Assembly: GCA_021307315.1 (NCBI GenBank)
Contig: JAJSPD010000131.1
Span: 1-64,000, forward strand
DNA from: Bisporella sp. PMI_857
Lineage: Eukaryota > Ascomycota > Leotiomycetes > Helotiales > Helotiaceae
Direction of reading: 5' to 3'
Length of the DNA: 64,000 nt
Part shown: piece after piece, positions 12,150-22,442 of the stretch
Layout: each line of letters starts with the position of its first letter
Position numbering within the stretch: position 1 is the first letter of the stretch
The notes under the pieces: model-generated
The model's database searches: none
The model's input: the letters and a program-made list of their open reading frames with translations, nothing else
What the model was told of the DNA's origin: nothing
Position numbers and translations under genes: made by a program

Positions 12150-12416
12150 AACTTGTGGGGAAAACTGCTGGTACATTCACTAAGTCACTGCTGGGGCAGA
12201 ACACCTATGATACAGACGACGAAAGCAGACTGTGATCACAAAAAAGATCAGCATTCCATGGTCCAAATTTCTCGCAACATTCAAAGATTCTATTACAATC
12301 GCTCGCGCACTCGATATACAGTATCTATGGATTAAACCCCTATGCATTACGTAGGGAGATATCTTAGACTGAGAGGTTATATAGAGAAGCTACTGACGCC
12401 AAGACCATCACAAAGA
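12150..12416 (+). pseudogene. HET-domain gene fragment
   Basis: Decayed piece of a HET domain. One frame gives SLSHCWGRTPMIQTTKAD. After a frameshift near 12240 another frame gives ATFKDSITIARALDIQYLWI then PLCIT, followed by stops at positions where HET proteins have Gln, Trp or Glu. It is cut off by the insertion of the Mutator-like element at 12417-12425. No HET sequence reappears on the far side of the element. Non-functional. Confidence 0.7.
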
Positions 12417-12742
12417 TTTATTTTACGGCAAATATCTGGGATACCACCGAAAAGTGCCTATATTTCTCGGATACCACCACTTTATTTGGAGGCTTTCTCA
12501 ACGTACCACTTTTTTAAAACAGTGGTATATAAGATATCTTCCAAAAAAATAGTGGTATCCCAGAAATACACAGGTGTAATGCTTGTTTTTCTGGAATACT
12601 ATCATTTTATACTACTGTTTTGTTGCTATAATACTAAAATAAATTACTACATAACTCACAAACTATTAAATTCAAATAATTCTTTCTTTGAAATCATTCT
12701 TTTTTATTGTGTATTCGACGACGATATACTTTTTTTTGTAAC

Positions 12743-12937
12743 TGTGGGTATATATTGACCAAGCCAGTCGTATGACTCACACGTGGCACGTGATGGCGCA
12801 CGCGCCATCACACCCCCTTTATCTTAGAACGTAGAGTAGAACTCAATACAAAAACAATTACCATATCCATCAAGAGCAAGAGCACGGCCTAGAGCTGTGC
12901 CTTTTGCCCCGTGGAAGGTAAGAAGGGGATACCAACA
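12743..12937 (+). repeat. 5' LTR of the copia element
   Basis: 195 bp, TGTGGGTATA to GATACCAACA. Contains the perfect palindrome GATGGCGC-AC-GCGCCATC. It is not visibly RIP-mutated: CA dinucleotides are abundant. Confidence 0.92.
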
Positions 12938-12967
12938 CTGATCAGCGCAGATCAAAGACTTTTTCTT

Positions 12968-12968
<1 letters not shown>

Positions 12969-13009
<41 letters not shown>
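12969..13009. repeat. (AATC)n microsatellite
   Basis: About ten uninterrupted AATC units in the 5' untranslated part of the copia element, shortly after the LTR. Confidence 0.95.
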
Positions 13010-16000
13010 TACAACCTATCCAACCGGATACTTTACAGCCCGTTACGGAACAGATAGCACGTACGTGTTACACTGCAGATCCGTAGAAAACCAATCAACA
13101 AACCTTTTTCTTTTTTTTCTCCGAACCGCAAATTCGCAGAACTAATAACGTGCAATATGTCAGGGTCCAGACAGGGGTCGAGCCCGACCCACTCACATGC
13201 TACACACAATGCGACACACCACGTATGGAGTCGATGGCGTACCGATGGCTATAAGGAGGGGCGAAGAACAAGAGTCGTACCGTAGAGAATAGCTTGTGTT
13301 CTGTATGCGTTATAATACTACAATCGATACAATAGATCATTCCGCACGTACTAGACTAGTCACTCTACCCGTGTTCTGGCACCTGACACAATAGCTCCTG
13401 CCGGCTTCACTAACTTCGAAAAAAAGTAGAAAAACTACAAAGTCAACTTGCCCGAAACTTTTATCGAAGAACTTATCGAATTTTTCAAATATAAGTTTCA
13501 AGAATATAACTACTACAATAACGTAAATGAAGACTTGTAGGATTTTTTTCGTATAGATTTTAAAGGCTTTACAGTAGCTCTTTTCGAGAGCGTTAGCACT
13601 GTCGAAAAACGTTTTACTCGCGATTTTATCAAACTACTTCGACGTCGTAAAGTTTATATCGAACTAATCACAAAAAAGAAAACCATAGAATAAGCTTTTT
13701 ACAACTGTGTAAAAAAAGAAAAACGTTATAAGTAGACTTTTAAGGAGATTTGGGAAGCCGAAAATCAGTTAAGCAGTAACAGCATCAAGTCAATTTATAT
13801 AAACTTTATTTTTGCCCGAGCCGATCGCGAGAAACTACCGACTTCTACCGTTTTTCAAGCCGAAAACCGTGATTTCTTTTCTTCAAAACCAACCGGCACG
13901 CTTACCGAAAGCAGCGCAGAGTCAGTTACGAATAACTACGCTGCAGGCTATAGCAAAAAAATCGCAAACCTGACAAAATAATTACTAACGGCCAGAAATA
14001 CGAAAAAACTAGCTTTGCTTTCGACTACTATATAACAATCTTTTACGACTTTTGCTATCGCGCGGAAGTTTTTCAGCAAGCTTATTTTAGAGCTTTTCTT
14101 TGTATTTTTAAAAGAACCGCCCTGAGCTATTACTATACGGCTGTTGTACTTACAAAAAGCACTTTCGAGCAAGCTGTTAAAAATATCTGTAGCTTTTTTG
14201 AAAGTTTCGTATACAGCCGTTAAAAGCTTAATAAATAGAATATAATAAGCTTTGAAGTAGTGATTAAAAAGAACTTTAAGAAATCAACCGTAAATTGCGT
14301 TAATATCTTAGTCGAAAAACTAAGCAATCTGCAACACAGCTTAACTCCAGATCTCCGCGGAATAGTTTTTCTTTATAACAAGCTTGTAATAGCTTGCCAA
14401 AAAGTGCTTTTTTGCCGGTACGCTACTTTAGAACTACCGGAAACTTCAGCTTTAGGCTTTTTTATCAACAAAGTTGAAATTTTCGATTTTGGCTTACGAA
14501 AAAGAAAGCCAATTTACGGCCTATTTTACGGAGCAAAATGTGTATTTCACAGACCGCAAATACTACCGAAATAGCCCGGTTAGTAAATCTACAACCGTGG
14601 CCGTGCTTTTGCGATTACTAAAAAAGCCGTAGCTAACGACTCTTAAGATCAAACCGTTGCTACGTCTGCAATAAAAAAGACTGTCGCTTATAGAATTATC
14701 CTGAAAAAAAGCAAAAATAAGCTAAAGCGAGGTTCAAAGCTCAGCTAGAACTTTAATACACAAAAGCTCCAGGATTCTTCGAACGTTTCCGGCAATACTT
14801 CGTGGAATATAAAAGCGACGACTACAAGAATTTCAACAATGAACTAGAAAAAGCGTTTACAGCTTTCATCACCGACAATAAGCCTATCGCCGACGACTTT
14901 GACAACAAGCTGACTGTAGTCAACTTTACGGCGTACGGCGACGTCGACCTCGATAGCGCCGCAACCACCGCTATCGAGCTAGCCAACAAAGCGTGCAATC
15001 ACGCTATTACTAAGCTTAACGTTACGAATAGCACTCTCACTGAAAACAACCCGTTTGCTTACAAGGCGGGTTCGCGTTACACTTTTCCGAATTTGTAGGA
15101 ATTATAATCGACACAGGAGCTTTTCAGCGATCAACAGCTGGCTACGGCCAATACATTGCTTTCAGCAAAGTAACGAGCTTTAAGCTCGATGTATCGACTA
15201 AAGAAATAGTTAACGTTCAATTCGGTATTGGATCAACTTGTTAATAAGCTCGATTACTGTAGAAACTCCGATTGGCCTAGTCGACTTTTACGTCGTAAAA
15301 GTCGATACTTTATTCTTTTTTTGCTTGGCCGACTTTGATCGATTAAACGTTTACTACAACAACTTCACTAACGTTTAGTTACTTTACAAAAAAGCGTTTT
15401 AGTTGTAAAACATTACGGATACTTTTTTATGCTTTAGAATACTTTTTTGAGCTTGTATTTTACTCGTAGTTTCGACTTGAACTTTTGTTATTTAACAAAA
15501 TCGAACTACGACGCTTTTACCGACGGTTTAGCTACTTTTCCGCTAACCGTCTAAAGCAAATTCTAAAGAAAGTTGGCTATAACAACAACTAAAGCGTGCT
15601 AGAGCAAATTACCTGCTATTGCTATTACTGTCAAAAATATAGCAAATTTTCCGGCCGGTTTAAGTTTACTCTTAAAAACGACGTAGAGTTCAACTACTGT
15701 GTAATTGTCGATATAATGTATATCGACGATGACTTTCTTTTACACGTCGTCGACGAAGCTACGGCTTTTTAAGCAAATCGTTAACTTTAAAACTTGTTTG
15801 CAAAATACACTTAAGGAAACTTACAAGCATGCTGAATTGATAGCTATTTAAGCCTACTCGATATTATAGCTTACGACGCAAAAAAGAACTTCGTCAGCAA
15901 AGAATTCTGTTAATACGCTGCTAACGTCGGTTTTACAACCAAAGCTGTTCTCGTAAAAGCTTATTACTCGATCGGCAAAGTCGAACGCTATTACGTTTTC

Positions 16001-16826
16001 GTACGCCGGATTTACAAAATTATTACTGCCGAAATCTCTGAATCAACAAAAACATTGCTTTTCAAATAACTTTTAAAGCAATTAACGACTTTGCAAGCTT
16101 TAACGGAATCGTACTTACTTTACTAGTTTTCGGAGCTTACTTACGTATAACCGAACTAAACGCACTTTCCTCGTTAGTCAGCTAACGATTTACAGCTCTG
16201 AAAAAAGCCTAAAAAGAAATCCGACAACTACAGGCTAAACGCAAAGTCACCGAAGTACTATAAGCCCGAAACGGCCTTAATACAACAGCTATTTACGCTT
16301 TTCTTCTGAATTCCGAAGTGTTAGTATAAAAAAAAGCAATACAAGCCAGCTAAGCTTTTGGTCAAGCTTATTCAACTTTATTAGCCTAAAAAAAAAAATT
16401 GCGTTATTGCTTTACTTAACGGCCCTGTAACTTTTCGTAGTACAAGCGTTAAGCTTTATTTCACTCGCAAAAATCCTGAAAAACCAGCTGCTAACAACAA
16501 AGAACTAGAAACTATTGAACTTATCAGCGATTCTATTACTGTAGAAGTTTCTGCCGCTACAGAACCGCAAATCTTTTAACTACACTTCGCAAAGCCGCAA
16601 AACTCTTTGCAACAGTCCACTCGACAAGGCTTAAGCCGACTTCGTAAACACTATACTACCGCTAACGTAGTGATTCACTTTTAATCAGAGCTTTTTTAAG
16701 CTGAAAACCAAGCCGAAAACCAATTTAAAGAATCTCGTAACAAAAAGATTCTTAGCTTTCTCGAAAAAAGCGTATTTAAAGCTATTTCGCGAAAAAACGT
16801 TTTTCTAGAAACTCGCATATTTAACT

Positions 16827-17029
16827 TGTCACGGCACGTAGGATTGGAGCAACGGCTCAAAGTAATACGGGTAAGAATCGAGAATAATAGAACTACAGAA
16901 CTATGGAAGTAGAAAGGGAAGCCTATATACAGGAGTTCGGATCACGTGACGTGCTACGCGAGTGTCCCCACGGGTGCCTTACAGGCCGTCAGGCCTTATA
17001 GAAGCCGTAGGCGCGCCAGCGCCGTGACA
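16827..17029. mobile_element. Solo LTR, 203 bp
   Basis: Begins TGTCACGGC and ends GCCGTGACA, flanked by the 5 bp duplication TAACT (16822-16826 and 17030-17034). It interrupts the integrase/reverse-transcriptase part of the copia element. It has ordinary base composition and no RIP signature, so it arrived after the decay of its host or escaped it. Confidence 0.85.
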
Positions 17030-17160
17030 TAACTCAAAGTTTGTCGACGAAATCAAAAATTAAAGCACTATTAAAGCCTACAAGAAATCCCGTTTAGTCG
17101 TTTAAGCTTACAATAATCACGAAAAAATAATCGTTTTTACTCAATTACCGACAATTTAGC

Positions 17161-17513
17161 TGTAACAAATAGAGGGCAGCAGGAGGGATTGCAATATAAC
17201 AGATAAAATATGTGACTAGCGATGTCGTTGCAATAGTGATGAATTGATATTAGAAGTATGCTTGTAAGTCTAACATGGAAGGAAAAACTCAAGCTTGCTT
17301 TGTTCAGAATGTTCTAGCTGTTCCTTATATCTTTCACTGTGCTGTAGCTGTGAGCCTGTGGCTGCTGTAGCTGTTGTAGCTGTGAGCCTGTGGCTGCTGG
17401 AGCTGTGAGCCTGTGGCTGCTGTAGCTGTAAGCCCGTGGCTGGCCATGGGCGGAGCGTGCCGCTTGCAGCCCTGAAAGTCCTACAGCTGAAAACCCTTCG
17501 GCTGACTGTTACA
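17161..17513. mobile_element. Solo LTR, 353 bp, TGTAACA family
   Basis: Begins TGTAACA and ends TGTTACA, flanked by TTAGC on both sides (17156-17160 and 17514-17518). It carries an internal tandem array of GCTGTGAGCCTGTGGCTGCTGTA-like units at about 17338-17445. An inverted, mutated copy of the same element surrounds the copia insertion (ends at 12737 and 19505). Confidence 0.85.
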
Positions 17514-18993
17514 TTAGCGAATAAGCCAACGCTTGATTTTTTGTATTACGGCGCTTATACAAAGCTCTAATATCAAACTTTATTTGAAAAATATATCTTA
17601 AGTTTACGTTTAGTCAGTTACAAAGCTAAACCGTAATTTTTATATTAATTTTTCGCAAAAGTTTATTACGGAGCTGAACTTACAACCAAGCGAAATTCTA
17701 CGAGTTATAAAGCCTTTTTACGAAGTGCTAAAAGCCGGTAATTACTGGTTCAAAACGTACTACAATTACTACGTTAAGAACTTTAAAATGAACCTTTCGA
17801 TTTACGACTCGTGCTTATTATATCGAAACGCCGATTTTTTCGGCATTGTAAGCTTGCAAACTGACGATACTCTTTTTTTAGCTGATAGTTCTTTTGCAAC
17901 AACCGAGCAGCAACAACTTAAGAAAGCTCAATTTTTTGCAAAAAAACGAAAACACTTTACAGTAAGTCAGCTAATGAAATTCAGCGAGTGCACAATACAC
18001 TTTACAAGTGAAAGCACTATTACGGTCAATCAAAAAAACTAGTGTAACAATTTAGTAACCGTAAGTAAAAAGCCAACTTCCGCAATAAGCTTTAAAAGCA
18101 TTACTCGAGCTAGTTTTCCTCTTCGCGACTAATATGTGGCTTAACGAGCTAAAAAAGCTTATATAGCTTTAATGTGTCAACCTAAAGCTTCGTTCGATTT
18201 ATTTTGTGCCGCTTAAGTGACTAATCCTAAAAAAGCCGACATTACGGCCCTGAACAAACGCCTTTAATAGCAACTTGAGAACTTTGCTAAAAGTCTGAAT
18301 TACGTTTCGCTAAACCCGCAAACTTTCCGCTTGATCGTTTTTACGGACGCAAGCTTTGCTAACAATAAAAACTTGTTATTATAAATTAGCTACGTAATCG
18401 TACTAACTGATACTACGAACAAGGCTAACGTGCTCTATTAGTCGTTAACCAAGTGCAAACGAGTAACCAAAAGCGTATTAGTTTCCGAGCTTTACGCTAT
18501 AAGCGACGAATTCGATATCGAAGCTACTTTTAAGTCGTCGATCGAGCTTATCCTGAAAATCGACTTACTTTTAATTATTTGTACGGATTCTAAATTTTTT
18601 TACGAATGCTTCGTCAAATTAAGAACTACTTAAAAGAAAAAACTCCTAATAAATATTATGTATTTTCGTTAATTATATAAAAGAAAAGAAATCACGGAAA
18701 TTAAGTAGATTGACGGCAACAGCAACCTTGCCGATTCTATAACTAAAAGCAAACTTTTAACGGCTCTAAAACAGCTGATTAACTTAAACTACTTCGAGCT
18801 GAAAGTTATAAAGTAAGTAGAAAAAAAAGAAAAAGAAGTACTAGCCAATTAAAAGTTAGATGCTATAGTTTTTCCTTTGTACAAAAGTGAAACGAGCTAA
18901 TCAGAGGCCTGATATCGAGTTCTTTTTTCGTTCTATAATTACGGGCCGTTACGATTCTTTAAATAGTTTTACAGCCTTTTAGAGAGCCGCCAG

Positions 18994-19188
18994 TGTGGGT
19001 ATATATTGACCAAGCCAGTCGTATGACTTACATGTGGCACGTGATGGCGCACGCGCCATCACACTCCCTTTATCTTAGAACGTAGAGTAGAACTCAATAC
19101 AAAAACAATTACCATATCCATCAAGAGCAAGAGCACGGCCTAGAGCTGTGCCTTTTGCCCCGTGGAAGGTAAGGAGGGGATACCAACA
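18994..19188 (+). repeat. 3' LTR of the copia element
   Basis: 195 bp, aligned base for base with the 5' LTR. Four differences, three of them C-to-T relative to the 5' copy and one A/G. Confidence 0.92.
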
Positions 19189-19934
19189 GTAACAGCTAGC
19201 CGAAAGCTTTTTAAGTGTAGTACTTTTAAGGCTGCAAGCGACACGCTCCGCTTATGGCCAGCTACAGGCTTACAGCTACGGCAGCCACAGGCTTACAGCT
19301 ACGGCAGCCACAGGCTTACAGCTACAACACCTACAAGCATACAGCTACAGCAGCTACAGGCTTACAGTACAGCACAGTTAAGTTTTTCCTGTTAGACTTA
19401 CAAGCATACTTTTAATATCAATTCATTACTATTGCAACTATATCGCTAGTTACGTGTTTTCACCTAGTGTATTGCAATTTTTCCTGCTGCTTTTTTTTTG
19501 CTACACTTTCTGTAGGCTGTCGATATTATGTTGAAGCTACGTAATAGCGACAACGACGACGACGAGCCTTTAAAAGTCGATAACAATGTTTTCGATCAAG
19601 AACTTATTAAGCCTACTTTACTTGAATTACGATTTTCTAAAAGCGTATAAAATATAAATTGATTTTTGGAATGAAAGCAATAAAAGTACATTGATTTTAG
19701 GCCTATATTCTATTTACAGTGTACTTACAGTTTGCCTACAGCGAGTGTTGAAAGCTTTCTGAAATACCACCAGTTATTTGGAAGCTTTCTCAAATACCAT
19801 CAAAAGTGGTATCTGAGAAAGCCTCCAAATAAAGTGGTGGTATCTGAGAAATATTGGCGCTTTTCGGTGGTATTCCAGATATTTGCCGTTTATTTTATGA
19901 CATGGCTTAACGACTGCGAGCCATGACAAGATCC

Positions 19935-21862
19935 TCAGTAACGGCCTATGAGCCTCACCCGCTCATCGCACCGGACCAGTTCCAGGACCACATTCCAATA
20001 GAAGTCAGCCAACCCATTGCCAATTCGTTTGTCTAGCGTATCATCAATCTCTAGACACCGCCGAGTTACATCGCGGTACTGCTCCCCCATCCAACACGCC
20101 AGATCGCTCGAAGTTTTGTCGACTACTGCTTTCTTCAGTCCTTCGGCCGAGTGTCCACTATGGCGGGGGGGTTTGGCGGCTGCAATCTTGGATATGGGCT
20201 GCCAAAAGCCGATCTCGGCAAGCAGCAACCCCAACGCGTAGATCTCGTACTTGCTAACATATTTTGGTCTCTCGTGGGGTGGAACACGAAGTTGGGGATG
20301 CAAATATGTCTCGGAGAGCGTTGTATGAGTGCCACCGATCGAAATCTCTCCCATAGCTGATGGTCTTGACACAGTGTAGCCACCTACAAGAGGATTGCTA
20401 AGGTCAGGCAGCTTGCCTTCCGTCTTGGGAAACAAGAAGTAAGTGTTCAATGAGTTGAACATTTTGTGGTGCCACCGGGTGAGCATGAAGGTATAGAGAC
20501 TGGTCGCGAGGCTCGAGGCAAGTCTAAACCTCTGACTCAAGGTCGGAAGCGGTGCCCGGATAGAGGTTCCTGGCAGCGGCTCTCTACAGAGGAGACTGTA
20601 CAGTGATACCGGTGGTGTTCTAGAGACACCAGCCGGAATACGACTGACCAGGCCAAATCGATAGAGATCGTTCGCTTCTACGTAGCCAATACTCTCGGCT
20701 GCACAGAGTGTTGAGGGCTTATTTTCAGCGCTCAGAAGTACTGAGAGCTTAGCCAGCCTCTCGCGGGCAATTGAGCGTAGCTCAAATTCTGCCCCTACTA
20801 TTTCCGGTAACTGATACCACTCGATCAAAAAGCATGGAGCTATTATGTGGTTAAATAACGGTCGGCACAAAGGTATTAGCCTCCGACAGGAGCACTTACC
20901 ATCTTGGTCATTTGAGGAGCGTACGACAGTGAATGGCTGGTCGTCTTCAAGTCTAACAGGGCCAAGGGTGTTGAGATCAATTAATCTCGCTCTAACCTCG
21001 TCTACCGTGGTTGACACCTTCGAGTCAGTTATTGTGAGCTTTCGGTAGGCTTCAAAAAGTTTGGCCTGCTGGCTCAAGGCACTATTGTCGAGCTCTGACA
21101 AGAATTTGGTTTCGCCAGTATCAGCCAACATGTACCCGGAGATACCCTGCCGGAGAATGCTATTTTTCAATTCGAGAGGCAGGATACTGTAGAGAATGCC
21201 GTTCCAGTAGACCATTTCCCCGAGTTTCGTCTCTAGGCGCTCCTTGTTAGAAGATCTCCAGGGCGTTGCGTCATGCTTCACTCGTTTCCGCCACGGGATC
21301 GCTGACATTAATTGATGGCTCATCCTGTTCCTTGCTGAGGCCATATCGGCGATCTGGTCCCGGATGGGCTTCGGTTGGGCTGGCATGCCGTTCCTCAGTG
21401 ACTGGGAATTTTGGGATTCCATAACCTGGAGTACTCCCGATTCCCGGAAGAGACTCTCGATTTCTTGCAAAATTCCCAAGATGCTCTGTGCAATACTTAC
21501 TATTGGATTCTGGGCGGTGTTGGACAGATGAGCAGCCAGAAATGGTATTTCTTGATTCGACAGCTGCCCAACTGGTCTTGCCTGAAAGCACATGTATTCA
21601 GCCATCGTGTCACGGTTCGGAACAAACTCCCAATCTCTCTGCCTTGGAGGTAGGGAAGATAACATACTGGTAATATTTCCAACTTCTGAATCACTTTCCA
21701 CCAAGATTGAAATCGAAAAAACTCGATCTCAAGCTTACGAATTGAACCGTCCACATCATCACCGAAATCTTTCGCCGCAGCGATTGCGCACCAAACTTCA
21801 CAGGCTTTGTCAAATACGGAAATAAGCCCCGAGAGGCCAACAGCGAATCCGGCGACTTCCAT
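19935..21862 (-). CDS. HeLo-domain protein with C-terminal pseudokinase
   Basis: Probable cell-death effector or regulator. The N-terminus, VAGFAVGLSGLISVFDKACE and then KLEIEFFRFQSWW, is a HeLo (prion-inhibition and propagation) domain, the membrane-acting domain of HET-S-type proteins. The model is complement(19935-20839, 20900-21581, 21668-21862), 593 residues. Both introns keep phase: GTATGT to TTTCAG, and a 60 bp GTAAGT to AATAG. The C-terminal half follows the kinase-like fold of this fungal family (FLIEWYQLPEIVG, later ALGLLLAEIGFWQPIS), but the catalytic loop reads TRWHHKMFNSLNTYF, without the HRD aspartate, so a pseudokinase is expected. It is divergently arranged with a real kinase-ankyrin gene 580 bp away. 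Known: HeLo domains can permeabilise membranes. Inferred: a functional link to the neighbour. Confidence 0.85.
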
Positions 21863-22442
21863 AGGTAGTATCTTGAGGTAGAACCTTGATTTTCTCGACT
21901 TCTTGAGAACTTTTGGGCGAAGTTGATCTGAGATTTCATCCCAATTTAGTTTCTGTTCAGGAATTGACGATGGCCCTTTCTCTAGTCTACACGCTACTTA
22001 TGCAGTGTTACAGCTGCGCCACAATTCAGCCTGAACCTGCGCATTTCGAAACTACCCCTGGTATCACATTCTGCACAGTCTAGGATGCTAAATACCCCTT
22101 TCCCCTATGTTTAAATTCTACTGCAGCAAGTCAACTTTTCAAAAGACGACAATAGAGACCAATTAGGGTTAAGGTCCTCACCACTTCGAAGCCATTTCAA
22201 GGCACTTTTCAACGACTTTGCCAATCTTGTCGAATCAGGAGCCCAGATAAGGGTTTGGCCTGTACTGTAACTGGCTAGCTCCAGGTGTGCATTTTTCATG
22301 AATATTTTCAATTTCCAACGACCTGTGGAGTAACTCTTTAGATTGATCACTCCCTAAGAGGAATATCACTGTTTTTGCACCACAATTTGCCCGATTTGAG
22401 AACCTTCACACCACGAAGGATTTGCGGGATTTATGATTCTCT
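21863..22442. promoter_or_regulatory. Shared divergent promoter region
   Basis: 580 bp between the start codons of the HeLo-pseudokinase gene and the kinase-ankyrin gene. It must hold both promoters, which suggests co-regulation. I cannot point to a specific operator. Confidence 0.5.

Larger units (their letters stand above)
13400..18960 (+). pseudogene. Copia gag-pol, RIP-like decay
   Basis: Polyprotein of the copia element, read in pieces across many stops. About 13400-14600 is gag-like. A zinc knuckle with CYVCNKKDC lies near 14655-14690. The protease around 15105-15370 shows I-I-D-T-G-A and STAGYGQY. The integrase around 15580-16000 shows the CxxC pair and the catalytic block around IVDIMYIDDDFLLHVVDEA. 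The reverse transcriptase ends with LQTDDTLFLAD near 17845-17885. RNase H near 18340-18790 shows FTDASFANN and VSELYAISDEF. Stops sit where relatives have Trp (TGG to TAG) or Gln (CAA/CAG to TAA/TAG), the pattern expected of CpA-to-TpA change on either strand. Confidence 0.85.
12743..19188 (+). mobile_element. Ty1/copia LTR retrotransposon, 6446 bp
   Basis: Complete insertion with 195 bp LTRs starting TGTGGG and ending CCAACA, flanked by the 5 bp duplication GTAAC (12738-12742 and 19189-19193). The two LTRs differ at four positions (about 98% identical). Domain order on the plus strand is gag-like, zinc knuckle, protease, integrase, reverse transcriptase, RNase H, which is the copia order. 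The coding part is full of stops, so it is dead unless helped in trans. It is interrupted by two solo LTRs at 16827-17029 and 17161-17513. Confidence 0.92.
12737..19505 (-). mobile_element. Second TGTAACA solo LTR, split by the copia element
   Basis: The copia element landed inside this LTR: TGTAAC remains at 12737-12742, and the rest runs from 19189 (the duplicated GTAAC) to 19505. Its sequence is the reverse complement of the copy at 17161-17513, with a shorter internal repeat array and many CA-to-TA changes, so it is the RIP-mutated sister. Its own target duplication is not clear (TTTTT on the left, CTTTC on the right, which could be the same site after C-to-T change). Confidence 0.7.
12426..19888. 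mobile_element. Mutator-like element carrying nested insertions
   Basis: The ends are inverted repeats of about 90 bp beginning CGGCAAATATCTGG at 12426 and ending with its complement at 19888. The nine bases outside are identical on both sides, TTTATTTTA at 12417-12425 and 19889-19897, a perfect 9 bp target duplication. Subterminal copies of TGGTATCTGAGAAAGC-like blocks are also present. Once the LTR elements inside are removed only about 700 bp remain, without an intact transposase, so it was a non-autonomous element. It is the outermost layer of the nest. Confidence 0.85.

Noticed and set aside
12342..12758. 138-codon plus-strand frame
   Set aside because: It crosses the Mutator-like terminal repeat and the copia insertion junction; AT-rich chance frame.
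19162..19395. 77-codon frame with TAYSYGSHRL-like repeats
   Set aside because: It is the tandem array of the TGTAACA solo LTR read as protein.
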